Assembly: GCA_947471745.1 (NCBI GenBank)
Contig: CANJKZ010000010.1
Span: 7,644,001 to 7,708,000, forward strand
Length of the DNA: 64,000 nt
Direction of reading: 5' to 3'
Source: Closterium sp. Naga37s-1
Taxonomy: Eukaryota > Streptophyta > Zygnematophyceae > Desmidiales > Closteriaceae
Part shown: positions 22,241 through 33,562 of the stretch, one piece after another
Numbering within the stretch: the first letter of the stretch is position 1
How the letters are laid out: each line of letters starts with the position of its first letter
Program-made: the position numbers and the translations under genes
Notes under the pieces: model-generated
Databases searched by the model: none
What the model saw: only the letters and a program-made list of their open reading frames with translations
Told to the model about the DNA's origin: nothing

Positions 22241-23040
22241 TGTCATTGGAAAATGTGATGTGTCATGATCCCATGTGTCCTGTTACCATCCAATGTAACG
22301 TGTCATGTCACCATAGTAACCACCATCAGCCACCATGAATCATTGTCTCATCCATCCATGTGTTGTCATCCCTTCCCACCCTCCCCACTATTCAGCACCA
22401 TCAATGACATCAACCACTGGCACCACATGTGGGCTTTTTCAGCCAATCACATTCCAGAAATTAATGCCACCTATCAGGCAGCCGATTGGCTCACCAACGG
22501 GAGAGGGCAAGACTCGCCGCCAGCCACACCTTGGACGAGCTCCCTGCAAGGCGTCTGACCGTTTGCCACGTGGTTACCGAAGAGTTTGCCTCTGTGTCAT
22601 ATACATATGATTTTTGAGGGATTTGGGGCTGAGCAGAGCAGCACGGGATATGGGAAAGCACGGCAGGACAGAGCAGAGCAGTGTATAGCTGACGAGGACA
22701 TATGGATGGCGTTGTGGTCATTTGTCTCTTGGATAAAAGTCACGGGTGGGAGCAGCATCACAGCACAAGGGGACAGCATGCGATGCGTGATGGACCAGCA
22801 GCCTCATTTGAGGCACATCATAAGATTCCTTCCTCTTTTCAGTCTGCCTTGCTGTCACACACCCACCGCACTGTGCAGCGTTTCACCCTTTCACCCTCAT
22901 GCCACTTCCTGATATTATTTGATTTGACGACGAGCTTGGGTTTGCAGCCTGTGTGGCCTGGCAGGGTGTGGGCTGCTGGTGAGGACAGTTAGCACGGATG
23001 CAGCACCATGGCAGCATGTGCAGCAGGCAGTGTAGCCACA

Positions 23041-23890
23041 CAGCTTACAGCTCCACTCATGACATGGTATCCTGGGCAGCTAGAATGTACCATAACATCT
23101 TACGTATTCGAACGTTGTGGAGGGGAAAGCGTTCGAGCATGCTTGTAACCTGATTATCAATCATCGTGACTACACTAGGAACTGATTCGAGCTCGGAGAG
23201 TAGGCAGGCAATGAACTCATGAAAAAAGTCGAAGGTAGCCAGAGAGAATTGCTTAGCAGGCACTTAACCGGCAGAGTAAATTTGTTTCATGGTGTATGAT
23301 CTAACTAGCTAACCTAAATCATCCGTACTAGAGGCATGAATAGTAAATCAACAGATGCATACCGTATGTACTACCATATGTACAAGTAAAGCGGTGAGAC
23401 AGAGAGGAAAACAAGTTGGAATGCTCACACCAGAACGGGCAGGGAAGGAAGCTGGCTTCTCCCAATCTAGCCAAGCACAGTCTCTCCTCGATCTGATCAC
23501 ACACAAACCAGAAAAAAACTCCAGCTACACACTCTCCTCGCCTGCACACTGGAAAGGTGGGTCCAGCCACTCTCTAGAGACACCGCCTCCCTGATCAACC
23601 ACTGCTGTGCCTTCTTCTCCATGCACCTATACTTCCGGCCTTCTATCCGCCTGCTCCCACCAAAAGTGATGCACCGCACTGTTCCACCCAATCGCCATTC
23701 CACAGAAAAGCTTCACGCGTCACATCAGCCATTCCCATGCCTCTTCCGCACCTGCCGCATGCCTCTTGTACCAGATCTGCCATTCCACACAATGCTCGGA
23801 CCAGCAATGATGATGGAATCTGCAAGATACAATGGCTGGGTAACGGGGAGAGATGAAAAGAGAGAGAGAAAGATGTGTGACGCACCAAAG
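23041..23890. other. spacer, nothing recognised
   Basis: Only short open frames without domains. Confidence 0.5.
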
Positions 23891-23896
23891 TATCAC

Positions 23897-24490
23897 ACAT
23901 GGCATGGCAGCAATGCATCACACATGGCAGCAATGCATCACACATGGCAGCAACGCATCACACATGGCAGCAATGCATCAAACATGGCAGCAATGCATCG
24001 CACATGGCAGCAATGCATCGCACATGGCAGCAATGCATCGCACATGGCAGCAATGCATCGCACATAGCAGCAATGCATCGCACATGGCAGCAATGCATCA
24101 CACATGGCAGCAATGCATCACACATGGCAGCAACGCATCACACATGGCAGCAATGCATCACACATGGCAGCAATGCATCACACATTGCAGCAACGCATCA
24201 CACATGGCAGCAATGCATCACACATGGCAGCAATGCATCACACATGGCAGCAATGCATCACACATGGCAGCAATGCATCACACATGGCAGCAACGCATCA
24301 CACATGGCAGCAATGCATCACACATGGCAGCAATGCATCACACATGGCAGCAATGCATCACACATGGCAGCAATGCATCACACATGGCAGCAATGCATCA
24401 CACATGGCAGCAATGCATCACACATGGCAGCAATGCATCACACATGGCAGCAATGCATCACACATGGCAGCAATGCATCACACATGGCAG
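23897..24490 (+). repeat. 20-bp minisatellite (CATCACACATGGCAGCAATG)n
   Basis: About 30 copies with few changes. Its sequence is unrelated to the 21495 array although the period is the same. Early copies carry CATCG, later ones CATCA. It runs directly into a second array. Confidence 0.95.
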
Positions 24491-24708
24491 CATCCAGTCT
24501 CACTGCATGCACCACCATCCAGCCTCACTGCATGCACCACCATCCAGCCTCACTGCATGCACCACCATCCAGCCTCACTGCATGCACCGCCATCCAGCCT
24601 CACTGCATGCACCGCCATCCAGCCTCACTGCATGCACCGCCATCCAGCCTCACTGCATGCACCGCCATCCAGCCTCACTGCATGCACCGCCATCCAGCCT
24701 CACCGGGT
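24490..24708 (+). repeat. 25-bp minisatellite (CATCCAGCCTCACTGCATGCACCRC)n
   Basis: About nine copies, changing from CACCAC to CACCGC along the array. It ends about 60 bp before the stop codon of LRR gene B. Confidence 0.93.
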
Positions 24709-24766
24709 CTCCAAGAGCAGGCTGACAGCCCTCCAGCTCACTCGCCCGGTCCAATCCTTCCTCTCC

Positions 24767-26383
24767 TCAGCGATCTCCCGTCGATGCATCCACTCTCCGG
24801 ACATGCAAAATTGGCAATCTCGCCTGTCTGATCCTCAAATTCAGGCACGCCAGAATTCTGAGGCTCGTGAGTTGGTAGACCAGCGAACTGGTTTCAGGCA
24901 ACGATCGCAGGTTGGGGCAGGAACATAGAGTCCGCTGCTGCAGGCGACTAAGATCGTAGAGCTCATCAGGGAGTGTAGTCACACGGGGAAGGCCAGACAG
25001 GAGCAGCGTTGAAAGGTTCTCAAGCATGCAGACGGACTCCATGAAATCATCAACGAAGCATGTATCATGTGCCACAGACCCAGCCGGGCAGCTGGTTGGC
25101 CATCCGAACTCAAGAGTGGTCAGGCTCGTCGTCCAGTTTAGAAGCAGGGATGGCGGCACTCTGGTGACGCTGTTGCAGTGATTGAAGGAAAACGTTCGAA
25201 CGTTGGAGAGGCTGGAGAGGGAATTTGGAAGGCGAGTGAGGCTGCTGAGTTGGCACAGCTCCATATTCTCCAGAGAAGGGAGGCGACCCATGCTCTCTGG
25301 AAGTTTCCTCAGTGCAGGGCAACTTCTAATCACCAAGAACTGGAGCTTAGCAAGGTTGTGTAGAGGCAGCGAGTTCAGATTCCTGCAACTCCTGATGGTG
25401 AGGCTCTCGAGCAAAACGAAATTAGACATGGGGAAACGTTGCATCTCATCAATCTTGGTTAGCTCGAGAACACGTAGCAAAGTAAGCAAGAAGAAGGATT
25501 TCGGGAGCCTGAAAAGTGACAAGTTGCCAATTAAGGAGCACTCTTGGAGGTTTTGAAGGCGGCCAATGCTGTCAGGAAGATCCTCTAGCTGGTCTGCATA
25601 AGATATGATGAGCTTGACCAACGAACGAAGCCCTCCAAAGGTCTTGGGCAAGTGGCGGAAGTTTTTGCAGCGCGAAAGTTGCAGCTCGGTCAGTCCGGTG
25701 AGAAGGCCAAACGATTGTGGGAGCACGGGGAACTGAAGCTCGTCAAACGTCAACTTTTTCAAGCATCTCAGCTTGCCAAATTTATTTGGAAGGCTTGTGA
25801 AGTCGACTTGCAAAAAAACCTCCGTTAGGGAAGACAGACGGAAGAAGGATGGTGGGAGATCATGGTCACAGGTACAAACTGCCAGCGAAAGATATTGTAA
25901 TCCAGTGAAAGCAGTGAATACTGCATCCATGCCATTTCGAAATAGAACAGCGTCATGAGGGTTTCTGAGGTCAAGACGAGTCAAGTTGGGACATGCAGAT
26001 CCGAGGCCGAGGAGAAACTTGCACTCGTCATCGATCCAGCATCTGATTATTGTTAGAGACGTCAAATTCGGAAACTTCGACAAGGATCTAAGAAGGTCGG
26101 TGTCTGCTAGAATCACGTTAGCAGGAATGTCGTCGTATTCTTGAATCACGTCAGCCCCACTAGGACGCATGTAGATCGACGTTTGGGAAAGATACGCGAG
26201 GCGACACCAGCGCTTGCAGACCAAGGCGTGGTTGAAGCTGCTAGGCGACTGTTGGCTCAACAAGCGGAAGACGATGCAGAGGAGGTCATCCGACAGATGA
26301 TCGAACAACGACGACCACGCGGAACTATTCAGGCAAGGCGATGCGACGGTTGATGGCGACTGGTCTCTCTCTAAAGAAGACAT
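24767..26383 (-). CDS. F-box/LRR protein B (538 aa), frameshifted tail
   Basis: Single exon. The F-box is at residues ~28-65 (LSDDLLCIVFRLLSQQSPSS, then ALVCKRWCRLAYL). Leucine-rich repeats follow from ~95 with the LP..I..L pattern. Compared with C, E and G the last ~28 residues are out of frame: after ILACL, this frame reads an Arg-rich tail, while the next frame still encodes FEDQTGEIANF...GCIDGRSL, matching the family tail FED...IPNLDSGCVDGRLL. One base was lost at the ACP|FED junction. The body is otherwise intact, so the protein may still work as an SCF receptor. Unlike the other pairs, B has no hydrolase relic on its 5' side. Confidence 0.85.
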   Translation of the reverse strand: MSSLERDQSPSTVASPCLNSSAWSSLFDHLSDDLLCIVFRLLSQQSPSSFNHALVCKRWCRLAYLSQTSIYMRPSGADVIQEYDDIPANVILADTDLLRSLSKFPNLTSLTIIRCWIDDECKFLLGLGSACPNLTRLDLRNPHDAVLFRNGMDAVFTAFTGLQYLSLAVCTCDHDLPPSFFRLSSLTEVFLQVDFTSLPNKFGKLRCLKKLTFDELQFPVLPQSFGLLTGLTELQLSRCKNFRHLPKTFGGLRSLVKLIISYADQLEDLPDSIGRLQNLQECSLIGNLSLFRLPKSFFLLTLLRVLELTKIDEMQRFPMSNFVLLESLTIRSCRNLNSLPLHNLAKLQFLVIRSCPALRKLPESMGRLPSLENMELCQLSSLTRLPNSLSSLSNVRTFSFNHCNSVTRVPPSLLLNWTTSLTTLEFGWPTSCPAGSVAHDTCFVDDFMESVCMLENLSTLLLSGLPRVTTLPDELYDLSRLQQRTLCSCPNLRSLPETSSLVYQLTSLRILACLNLRIRQARLPILHVRRVDASTGDR

Positions 26384-27358
26384 GGCTCACACTACGGGGA
26401 TGCACTCGCGAGTAAGAGAAGAACCTAAGGAGGTGAGAAAGGCGGTATGGCGGAGTGGTGAGAGGCTGGAAGGACGAAATCAGGACGAAAGCCTGAAACT
26501 CGGAAACAATGGGTGTGCTCAACTTTGGAAGCAGGAGGTCCGCTGAAGCCTGGAAACAAGAGGATCCCGAATTTCATGCCTGATCCGGCCTGAGAAACGT
26601 TTTCTCTGTCGTTCCAGGTTAGAGATTCAGCACGGGAACGAAAAAACTAAATTCGATGCGGTCTATGGTGACGATGGCTTGCATGGGCAACTAGTTGAGG
26701 AAATCGAATGTGGTCCATGGTTCAGGGTGGAAGAAACACTTTCTTCCTCACATTGACACGATTAAGCTGTTCCACGTCAGCGGCTGCGCAATTCTGACCC
26801 ATCCCAAAGGAGTAACTGCAAGGCATGGCGACATAGCGAAACCTAGATTCTAGACCTAAGCTCCAACCCGCTGCAGCAACCATTCTCAGCTTGGGTAGCC
26901 GGAATCTAGGGTTCTCTCATTATGTAATGGTGATTCATGGCGAGTCGCGATCAACTGGGGAGGTCAAGGTCGAGGGTGAATGGAAGATGACAAGGCTGGA
27001 AAATGGTTCATTATGTAGGTTTCGTTACAAAAATATAATGGTCGAAAATCCTTACAATCAGATATGATATCTACACTAATTTCAAACAACTACTTTCATT
27101 CCACTAAAAGTTCCGTGTGTCATGATAAACAAGTGTTGGTGAAACCACTTCACGAATATACAGTTACACTATGTTCTCCCTGTAATACTACTATCATAGT
27201 AAGTTATAAAATATAGGAGTTTTAAATCATTGTGCGAATATTCAACCAGACATGATTTACAAACATAATGGACAAAACCCAGCAACCATAACTGCACTCA
27301 CCTAGGAGGAACATCTGGCATGTCCAAACATTCTAGCAACCTTCCCCACCCCATCCAG
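26384..27358. other. spacer between LRR-B and LRR-C
   Basis: Upstream region of B followed by AT-rich sequence (27000-27330). I see no hydrolase relic and no minisatellite, which sets this spacer apart from the others. Confidence 0.5.
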
Positions 27359-28972
27359 TTACTCTTTTCCTCTAAATGATCCTTTCCCCAGCAGCCTACC
27401 ATCAACACATCCGCTGTCCAGGTTCGGAATCTTGTAGATTGTCTCGCTTTCCTCATCCTCAAAGCACGGACATGCGGTGATCGCGAGAGTCCTGAGGCTG
27501 GTGAGACTGCTCATGGACTCAGGCAAGCATATCAGGTTACCGCAGTTACTCAAAGTCAGCCGCTGCAGTCGTGAAAGCTTCTCAATTTCGTGAGAAGGCT
27601 CTATCAGGTCTGGAAAACCAAACAGAAGAAGTGACGTCAGATTTGAGAGATGGCAAAGGGACGCTGTGAAGGCCTCTTGATCCTCCGAACTACCCATACA
27701 GCTGGCTGGCCAACTAAACTCAAAGGACGTCAGCTTGCTCCAATGCGGGGTCTGGAATGCAGAGAGATTGACAACGCCATCGCAGTAGGTGAAGGAGAAG
27801 GTGCGGAGATTTGACAGCCTGGAAATGGTATCTGGAAGATAGGAAAGTCCTTGGAGCTGGCTCAGCTCGAGATGCTCCAGCGACGATAGACGATCCATCG
27901 CCTGTGGAAGGTCCCTAAGCTGTCTGCAATTCTTAAGGACCAGCACGTGGAGGTTAGAAAGATTGCAGAAAGAATCAGATATCGTGTGGAGCCTATCGCA
28001 ATTCCTAATTTTCAACGTCTTGAGAGAAACGAGGCCTGACACCGTTGCTGGAAGGGATGCAACCCTTTCACAATACACGATCTCAAGAACTCGAAGAGAA
28101 GCGAGATGGAAAAAGGAATCCGGGAGTTCTAGGCCCATATTGTCATGAAAGTAAACCTCTTGGAGGTTCGGAAGCTGGCCAATGGTATCAGGAAGAGCTC
28201 TCAAAGTGTTCATTTCACAAATGGTGAGCTTGACCAATGACTTTAGCCCACCAAGGGAGGCAGGTAGACGGACGATCGGTCCGTCATTTCTGAACACCTT
28301 CAGCTCGGTCAGGCTGGTGAGCTGGCCGAGTGATTCTGGGAGGTGGTCAATCCACACAGTGGCGAGTGTCAGCTTGGTAAGGGAAGTTAAAGTGTCGAAT
28401 CTATCAGGGTAGTTGTTGAAATTGACGTTCAGATAGACTTCCGTCAGGGATGAAAGGTTGAAGAAGGATGGTGGCATCTCACAAGAGTCTTCGTACTCGG
28501 CTGTCGTGATGATAAGGGAGAGGTACTGCAACGAGGTGCACGCTGTGAAAAGGGCATCTGCACCTTCATACGTCAACCCTTCATCACAAATGGTGTGCAG
28601 GTCAAGATAAGTTAACCCGGGACAGACAGGTCCTAGGTAGTAAAAAAACTCGTCATTATCTGGATCTAGAACGCACTCGTTGATCGTGAGAGAAGTCAGA
28701 CGTTTGAATCGGGAAAGAGCGACCAGAAGGTCAGTGTCTACAGTAAGACGAGGCCTTCTATTGGTGATGGACGTCTGCGCAAGGTAAGCGACGCGATTCC
28801 AACGTTTACAGACCAACGCGTGATTGAAGTAGCTGGGTGACTGCTTGTTCAGACAACGGAAGATGCGGCAGATGAGGTCGTCCAGCAGTTGATTGGATGA
28901 TGCTTGCAACTTGAGTCTACGGGGATGCGACACCAGGGCTCGGGACGATGGATCTGTTCCAACTTGAGACAT
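27359..28972 (-). CDS. F-box/LRR protein C (537 aa)
   Basis: Intact single-exon member. The F-box is at residues ~30-66 (LLDDLICRIFRCLNKQSPSY, then ALVCKRWNRVAYL). A helix/variable region and LRRs fill residues ~85-500, with the typical LPDTIGQLPNL and LPATVSGLVSL repeats. It ends with the family tail: FED, acidic residues, then IPNLDSGCVDGRLLGKG. Probably a ubiquitin-ligase substrate receptor. Head to head with hydrolase relic C. The MSQVGTD start matches MSQVNT in E and G. Confidence 0.9.
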   Translation of the reverse strand: MSQVGTDPSSRALVSHPRRLKLQASSNQLLDDLICRIFRCLNKQSPSYFNHALVCKRWNRVAYLAQTSITNRRPRLTVDTDLLVALSRFKRLTSLTINECVLDPDNDEFFYYLGPVCPGLTYLDLHTICDEGLTYEGADALFTACTSLQYLSLIITTAEYEDSCEMPPSFFNLSSLTEVYLNVNFNNYPDRFDTLTSLTKLTLATVWIDHLPESLGQLTSLTELKVFRNDGPIVRLPASLGGLKSLVKLTICEMNTLRALPDTIGQLPNLQEVYFHDNMGLELPDSFFHLASLRVLEIVYCERVASLPATVSGLVSLKTLKIRNCDRLHTISDSFCNLSNLHVLVLKNCRQLRDLPQAMDRLSSLEHLELSQLQGLSYLPDTISRLSNLRTFSFTYCDGVVNLSAFQTPHWSKLTSFEFSWPASCMGSSEDQEAFTASLCHLSNLTSLLLFGFPDLIEPSHEIEKLSRLQRLTLSNCGNLICLPESMSSLTSLRTLAITACPCFEDEESETIYKIPNLDSGCVDGRLLGKGSFRGKE

Positions 28973-29600
28973 TGTTCGCGCGTTTCAGCGAACTATGGTA
29001 AGCTAGACGGTTAAGAATCTAGAGCTGATCGCACGGTCCTGCGAACTATGATAAACTACAGAGCGATTGGGAAACTAGTGCAAGTGTGGTAAGGAAAAGC
29101 AATGGCGGTGAAGGCTGGATCTGGCTGGAGGGAGCTTGATTGACTTGTGATGGCAACTCTCGTGCCTCATGCAGCCTGAACATGGTGGATTCTGGATCTC
29201 GGGTTCAGTTCTTCTGCCGTGGTTTCGCTATCACGTCGCTGAAATTCGGCTCAATCCGTTGTGGAGGAACCCACGTGGCTCAGCAAGTTCACTCGCCTCG
29301 TGTTACCGTTTCGTTCGTTGAGTTTCATGGTCGACGGTGCCGACAGCATTTCGAAGAAACAGATTCGCCCCAAGCCCTTTCGCGTACGGACCGAACGAGT
29401 CTCGGTAACAAATTTGCAGGAAACAACTCTTCGCCGAGTTTTCATTCGCCTCCCTCACACCGCTGACACTAGACCTAGATTCAACCCCAACATTTCCTTC
29501 AATCGAACAAGATAGTTGTTATCAACGGCTCTTTCCAATCCACTTTTCTGCTTTGAAGCACCTTTCAGCTGCGACTTTCTAAGCTCACATTCCAAGTAGC
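28973..29600. promoter_or_regulatory. shared spacer between LRR-C (-) and hydrolase relic C (+)
   Basis: The first ~110 bp next to the ATG (GCGAACTATGGTAAGCTAGA and similar) are also found, diverged, upstream of E and G, so they are likely the conserved LRR 5' region. GTTACCG (29300) and CGGTAAC (29404) form the same inverted pair as in the A spacer. Confidence 0.5.
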
Positions 29601-30299
29601 ACATGGATCCAGACGCGCCAGCTCCGATCGACGTTTACATAACGCTTCTCAGTCCAAGTGTCGTGAATCGTGATCACCTATGGTTACCTACAGACTACGT
29701 TTCCGTTTCCGCTTCCGCAGGCCACTTCCGCTTCAACTCGCCGCAACGCGTCATAAGGACTTTCTAGTCAGCTCATAATTCACGGTGATGAAGCACGCGA
29801 ACCATCATTCGCCGCGCAAGTCACCTTCTGAGCTTCCGCGAGTCCCTTCCTCTTCCCGTATGTCGAGCGCCACGTTTGCACCCTCGGAACATTCTGTGGT
29901 CACAGCGAGCATTTCCTCCGTCTTTCTCTTCCCCTCGCGAAACCTCCACTAGGATTTTTCCCAACGCATCAACATCAGAGTTCAGATTCCGAGTTAGCTA
30001 TTAGCAGTCTTCTTTCACAGATTTGACGTGCGTTGGCCTCGCTGGTTGCCTGTCTTCGCTCAGAGTCATTCGATTATTTTTCAAGCGCCTCACATATTGT
30101 CTCATCAGTTTGGTATCGTAAGACTTGCCCCTCCCTCCTCTCCTTTCCCGTCCGCCCATCCAGACGACTCTTTGGCCGTCCGCGCTGCTTTGAACCCGTC
30201 CATTCGTGTGCTCGGTATCGCCACGTCATTCAACACTATGTGACGTGTGAAGCTGCCAGGTGGATTCATCGTGCCTCGTGCCTCTTGTGCTTTTTTGGA

Positions 30300-30440
30300 C
30301 CTCTAGAATTTCCGGAAACTTCTACCATTATCATAGTTTTTTGTAATAATGATAATTTTGTCAATTACATGTAATATATCTCTTTTAATTAGATTATTAG
30401 CTATGCCAAAATAATAGAATATCTCACACCAGAGCAATCG
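30300..30440. other. AT-rich insertion specific to unit C
   Basis: About 130 bp of AT-rich DNA, including inverted ATTATCAT/ATGATAAT, interrupts sequence that is shared with the other units. It could be a small MITE or simple AT growth; no clear termini. Confidence 0.4.
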
Positions 30441-31206
30441 CCTTTTGCTTGCTCTCATCCTACCCACAGCTTCATTCCCTTCCTGCATCTCTTCACAACA
30501 TTGTCCCCTATGTCCCCCCTGTTCCCCCTATTTTCCCCCTATTTTCTCCCCTCCCCTCTCCCCACCTCCACTACCCTATACCCCCCTCCTCATCCCGCAT
30601 CTTCCCACCCTCCTTCCCCCTTCCTCATCCCGCTTCTTCCCTTCTTCCGTTTCCACTCTCTCCCAGTGCAGCAGCAGGACGCCCAGACACGCCTGTTGTT
30701 CAGTTCAGGGCGCCACAGCACCGCTCTCAACCGCATCAACAGTATGGCCACTTCTTTGTTAAATCTTCTCTCTTGCGCCTTCCCTTCTCTTCCCCTCTAC
30801 CTACCGAATCTCCGCTTTCTTGCACCCAGCTCTCCCTCCTCCGATCGCCTACACTATCAGTCTCTCTCCCCCCATGTGCTCTCTCATCTTCCCTCCTACC
30901 CTCCTGTGTTTCCAGCTCTGCGCTCCAAGCCTGTCAACACCAGGAATTCTCTCTGCCCGCGTGCTCCTTGTTTGTGGGCCCAGGCGGGTGGCGGTAATGC
31001 AGCTGCCTGCACCTCCCGCACTACCACGTCCTGACCCCGCCACTGGCGTCTCTGGCGTCACTGACACCTTAGTTGCCATTCATATTGCTGCTGCTAGATG
31101 TGGGGATGGAAGTACGCAGGACAGGGGAAGCAGGCAAGCGCGTAGGGCAGATCAGCATGGTGCAGCTGGGAGGGCCATGACCAAGCTCGCCCAGGTGAGT
31201 GCTTGC

Positions 31207-31546
31207 AGGAGTGCTTGACTCCTTGCCCCTTGACTCCTTGCCCCTTGACTCCTTGCCCCTTGACTCCTTGCCCCTTGACTCCTTGCCCCTTGACTCCTTG
31301 CCCCTTGACTCCTTGCCCCTTGACTCCTTGCCCCTTGACTCCTTGCCCCTTGACTCCTTGCCCCTTGACTCCTTGCCCCTTGACTCCTTGCCCCTTGACT
31401 CCTTGCCCCTTGACTCCTTGCCCCTTGACTCCTTGCCCCTTGACTCCTTGCCCCTTGACTCCTTGCCCCTTGACTCCTTGCCCCTTGACTCCTTGCCCCT
31501 TGACTCCTTGCCCCTTGACTCCTTGCCCCTTGTCTCCTTGCCCCTT
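31207..31546 (+). repeat. 15-bp minisatellite (TTGACTCCTTGCCCC)n
   Basis: About 22 nearly perfect copies in the intron between the 'TNLAQ' exon (GTGAGT at 31195) and the exon at 31617. A single copy of the unit exists at the same place in unit D (37075-37090). All plus frames are open because the unit is 15 bp and stop-free. Confidence 0.95.
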
Positions 31547-33562
31547 GTTTCCATGCAATTTATATCCTCCCTCCCTTCACTCCCTCGCTTCCCTCACCTC
31601 CTTTCCTTTGCCGCAGTGTCCATCCCTAGTATCCAAGGTAGCATGGCAGTGTTAATGCCGAAGTGACAACATGAGCAGACCAATTATCACTGAGAGAATG
31701 AGTGGGGTAAAGCGTCAAGGGGATGGCTATACACAAATTAGTTGAAGCAGCTGCATGTTTGTCCCATAACGCTTTCCCCTCTCACCCATCCTTCCTCTCC
31801 CCCCTTTCTTCCCCTTCCCCTTCGTTGCCATGCTTTTCTCCAGTTGAATCTCCTTGTTCAAAAACCAGGCGTGGGCAAGGAGAAGGCGGATTTCATGTGG
31901 TGGAGGCAGTGGATGGATGGGTCTGACCAGAACCTCGGATGGGTAGGATGGATGGGTCTTGCCGGCGTTGGTGACCTGTGACCTGCCCCCAGTCTCATTC
32001 CTTCCAGCCTGGTCAGAGGGTCTTGACACACATGCTACTAAAACTCCAGATGACATGGGATGGTATGCATCGGCTCACATGCTCGCATGCACCTCCCATG
32101 CTCGCACCTTCCTGTGTTGGTGAGGTTGGGAGACGAGAGTGCTAGGTGATGCAAGGAGGTGAGGGGTGGGTGATGCAAGGAGGTGAGGGGTGGGTGGGTG
32201 AAGAGGTGGTTTCATGACGGAAGGAGGGAGAAGAACATTGTGTTTATTGAGTGGAGCCGAGGTAGCATGTGCCATGTCATTATCTCATATGCCATGTCAT
32301 CCTCCCATGTGTCCAATCTTCCTTTTATGCTATGTCATCATCCAGATGCCGTATCATCAGTCCATATGCCATGTCATCATCCCATTTGCTGTGTAATTCT
32401 CTCAACTCCCTCAATTCCTTCCTTGCTGGCCAATCCCCCTCAGTGTCAGCTTTCTCAGACAATGGCAGGACTCACCACATGCTTCACTCTACCACTCCCG
32501 ACCTCCACTCCCTCATCCCTCTCGTAGCATCACCTGCTGTAAGTGTTCTTACCCTCAACATCTCATCTTTTTTCTTTTGCCCCGAGCTTTCTTCCCCAAA
32601 CCTTTTACTGTTCATCCAAGCCTCCACTTCATCCATCCGTTTCTTTTTACCCTTTCATGACCATCACCAGAATCAGTCACAACGACTCCTTGTCGCAAAC
32701 ATCCAGCTACATGCCTCCATTCCTTTTCCTCTCCCTTACCCGTTCTCCCCACGCTCCCCCTCCTTACGCTTCAGCACCATGATCACCAATCAGTCTTGCA
32801 TCATATTCCATGTGCCATGTCTTCAGTCCCGTTTCACCTTTCTCAATCCCCATCCAACACATCACATTCCGTCTCACACCCTTTCCCTTCGTCACTCCCT
32901 TGCGCTCTCTGCCCTGCCCCAATAAACCAGCGCTGCAGGCCCACTGGGGAATATGCAAGGCACGGCATCTCGTGACACAGGGGCAGTGGCACAAGGAGAA
33001 GGCACGCATGGGATGATGGTCTGCTCATGAAAACAGCCGGCACAGACGCCGCAGTATGGCAGCTCGTGCAGCCACAGGGCTTCCAACTCCACTCCTGCAA
33101 GATGGGCGCCTGGCAGACTGCCAGTCTGCCAGAGGTCTCCCTCTCATTGAGCTGCAGATCTAGAGACAGGAATGCGAACGAGCATAGACGTCATGCGCTG
33201 CAGTCTTGCGAGGCGAAAGTGCCAAATAAATGTGCAAGGATCGCCTATCTTGTGAGCGGGTGCAGTGCAGTGATGGCAGGTGTGGCCGCACCAAGTCGGT
33301 GGACTTGTTGGCAGCAAGATTGCCGTGTTTCGACTTTGAGATTCTTTGAAGTCAAGCTGCAAAACAAGCATGCTAGAGTGAACACCATATGCACAAATTA
33401 CCATACAACAGTGTAAAGGTGGAACCATAGCAGTGACTTTGTACTTCCCACTACTGGTATCATCAATCAAGACCACCTCCTAATCCTGTGCAAGCTTATC
33501 TAAAATTAGGTAAAATCTCTAGCATATTCAAACACATGAGCACCCCACCCTATCCCATCCAT

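Larger units (their letters stand above)
17389..23040 (+). pseudogene. nucleoside-hydrolase-like gene relic, unit A
   Basis: The exon chain matches inosine/uridine-preferring nucleoside hydrolases in order. 17389-17560 is the best first exon of any unit, starting MADAGDPDITSAFASLEQ and reaching APIDVII, where the family has its first metal-binding strand. 18065-18185 has the DDA stub, then IATSFSHYVTCEAATRNARR. 18505-18560 follows a pyrimidine tract and CAG, reading CIAAGRPDTSVVQGA (family: AGRPD.PV..GA). 18850-18917 reads GQISMVQLGG...PMTNLA (family: I.LVALGPLTNLA). Two more degraded copies of that exon lie at 19110-19147 and 19181-19231. A last block near 22988-23030 reads TDAAPWQHVQ. The centre of the second exon is replaced by unrelated sequence and stops occur, so it is a pseudogene. 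These enzymes split nucleosides into base and ribose. Confidence 0.7.
29600..33170 (+). pseudogene. nucleoside-hydrolase-like gene relic, unit C
   Basis: 29600-29660 keeps DAPAPIDV of the first exon. 30161-30257 encodes HPDDSLAV, then SIRVLGIATSF, then a stop. 30666-30725 is the GRPDTPVVQ exon. 31140-31194 is the ISMVQL...TKLAQ exon and ends CAG|GTGAGT. The next exon starts at 31617 after a pyrimidine tract and CAG, and reads CPSLVSKVAW (family: DP.L..KVK). 31869-31925 reads KADFMWWRQWMDG, conserved between units but not identified. 33027-33170 is the last block (TDAAVWQLVQ, GAWQTA). Stops and frame changes show it is dead. Confidence 0.7.

Noticed and set aside
21382..22338. Long plus-strand frames of Cys/His/Pro repeats (318, 257 and 241 aa)
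   Set aside because: All three frames are open over the same 20-bp minisatellite. This is a consequence of the repeat, with no start context or domain, and it lies in an intron of a dead gene.
23853..24928. Three overlapping frames of 270-310 aa with NASHMAAMHHTWQQ repeats
   Set aside because: Produced by the 20-bp and 25-bp arrays; open in all frames and partly antisense to LRR-B.
31069..31666. Repeat proteins on both strands over the 15-bp array
   Set aside because: A stop-free 15-bp unit read in several frames; no conservation in other units.
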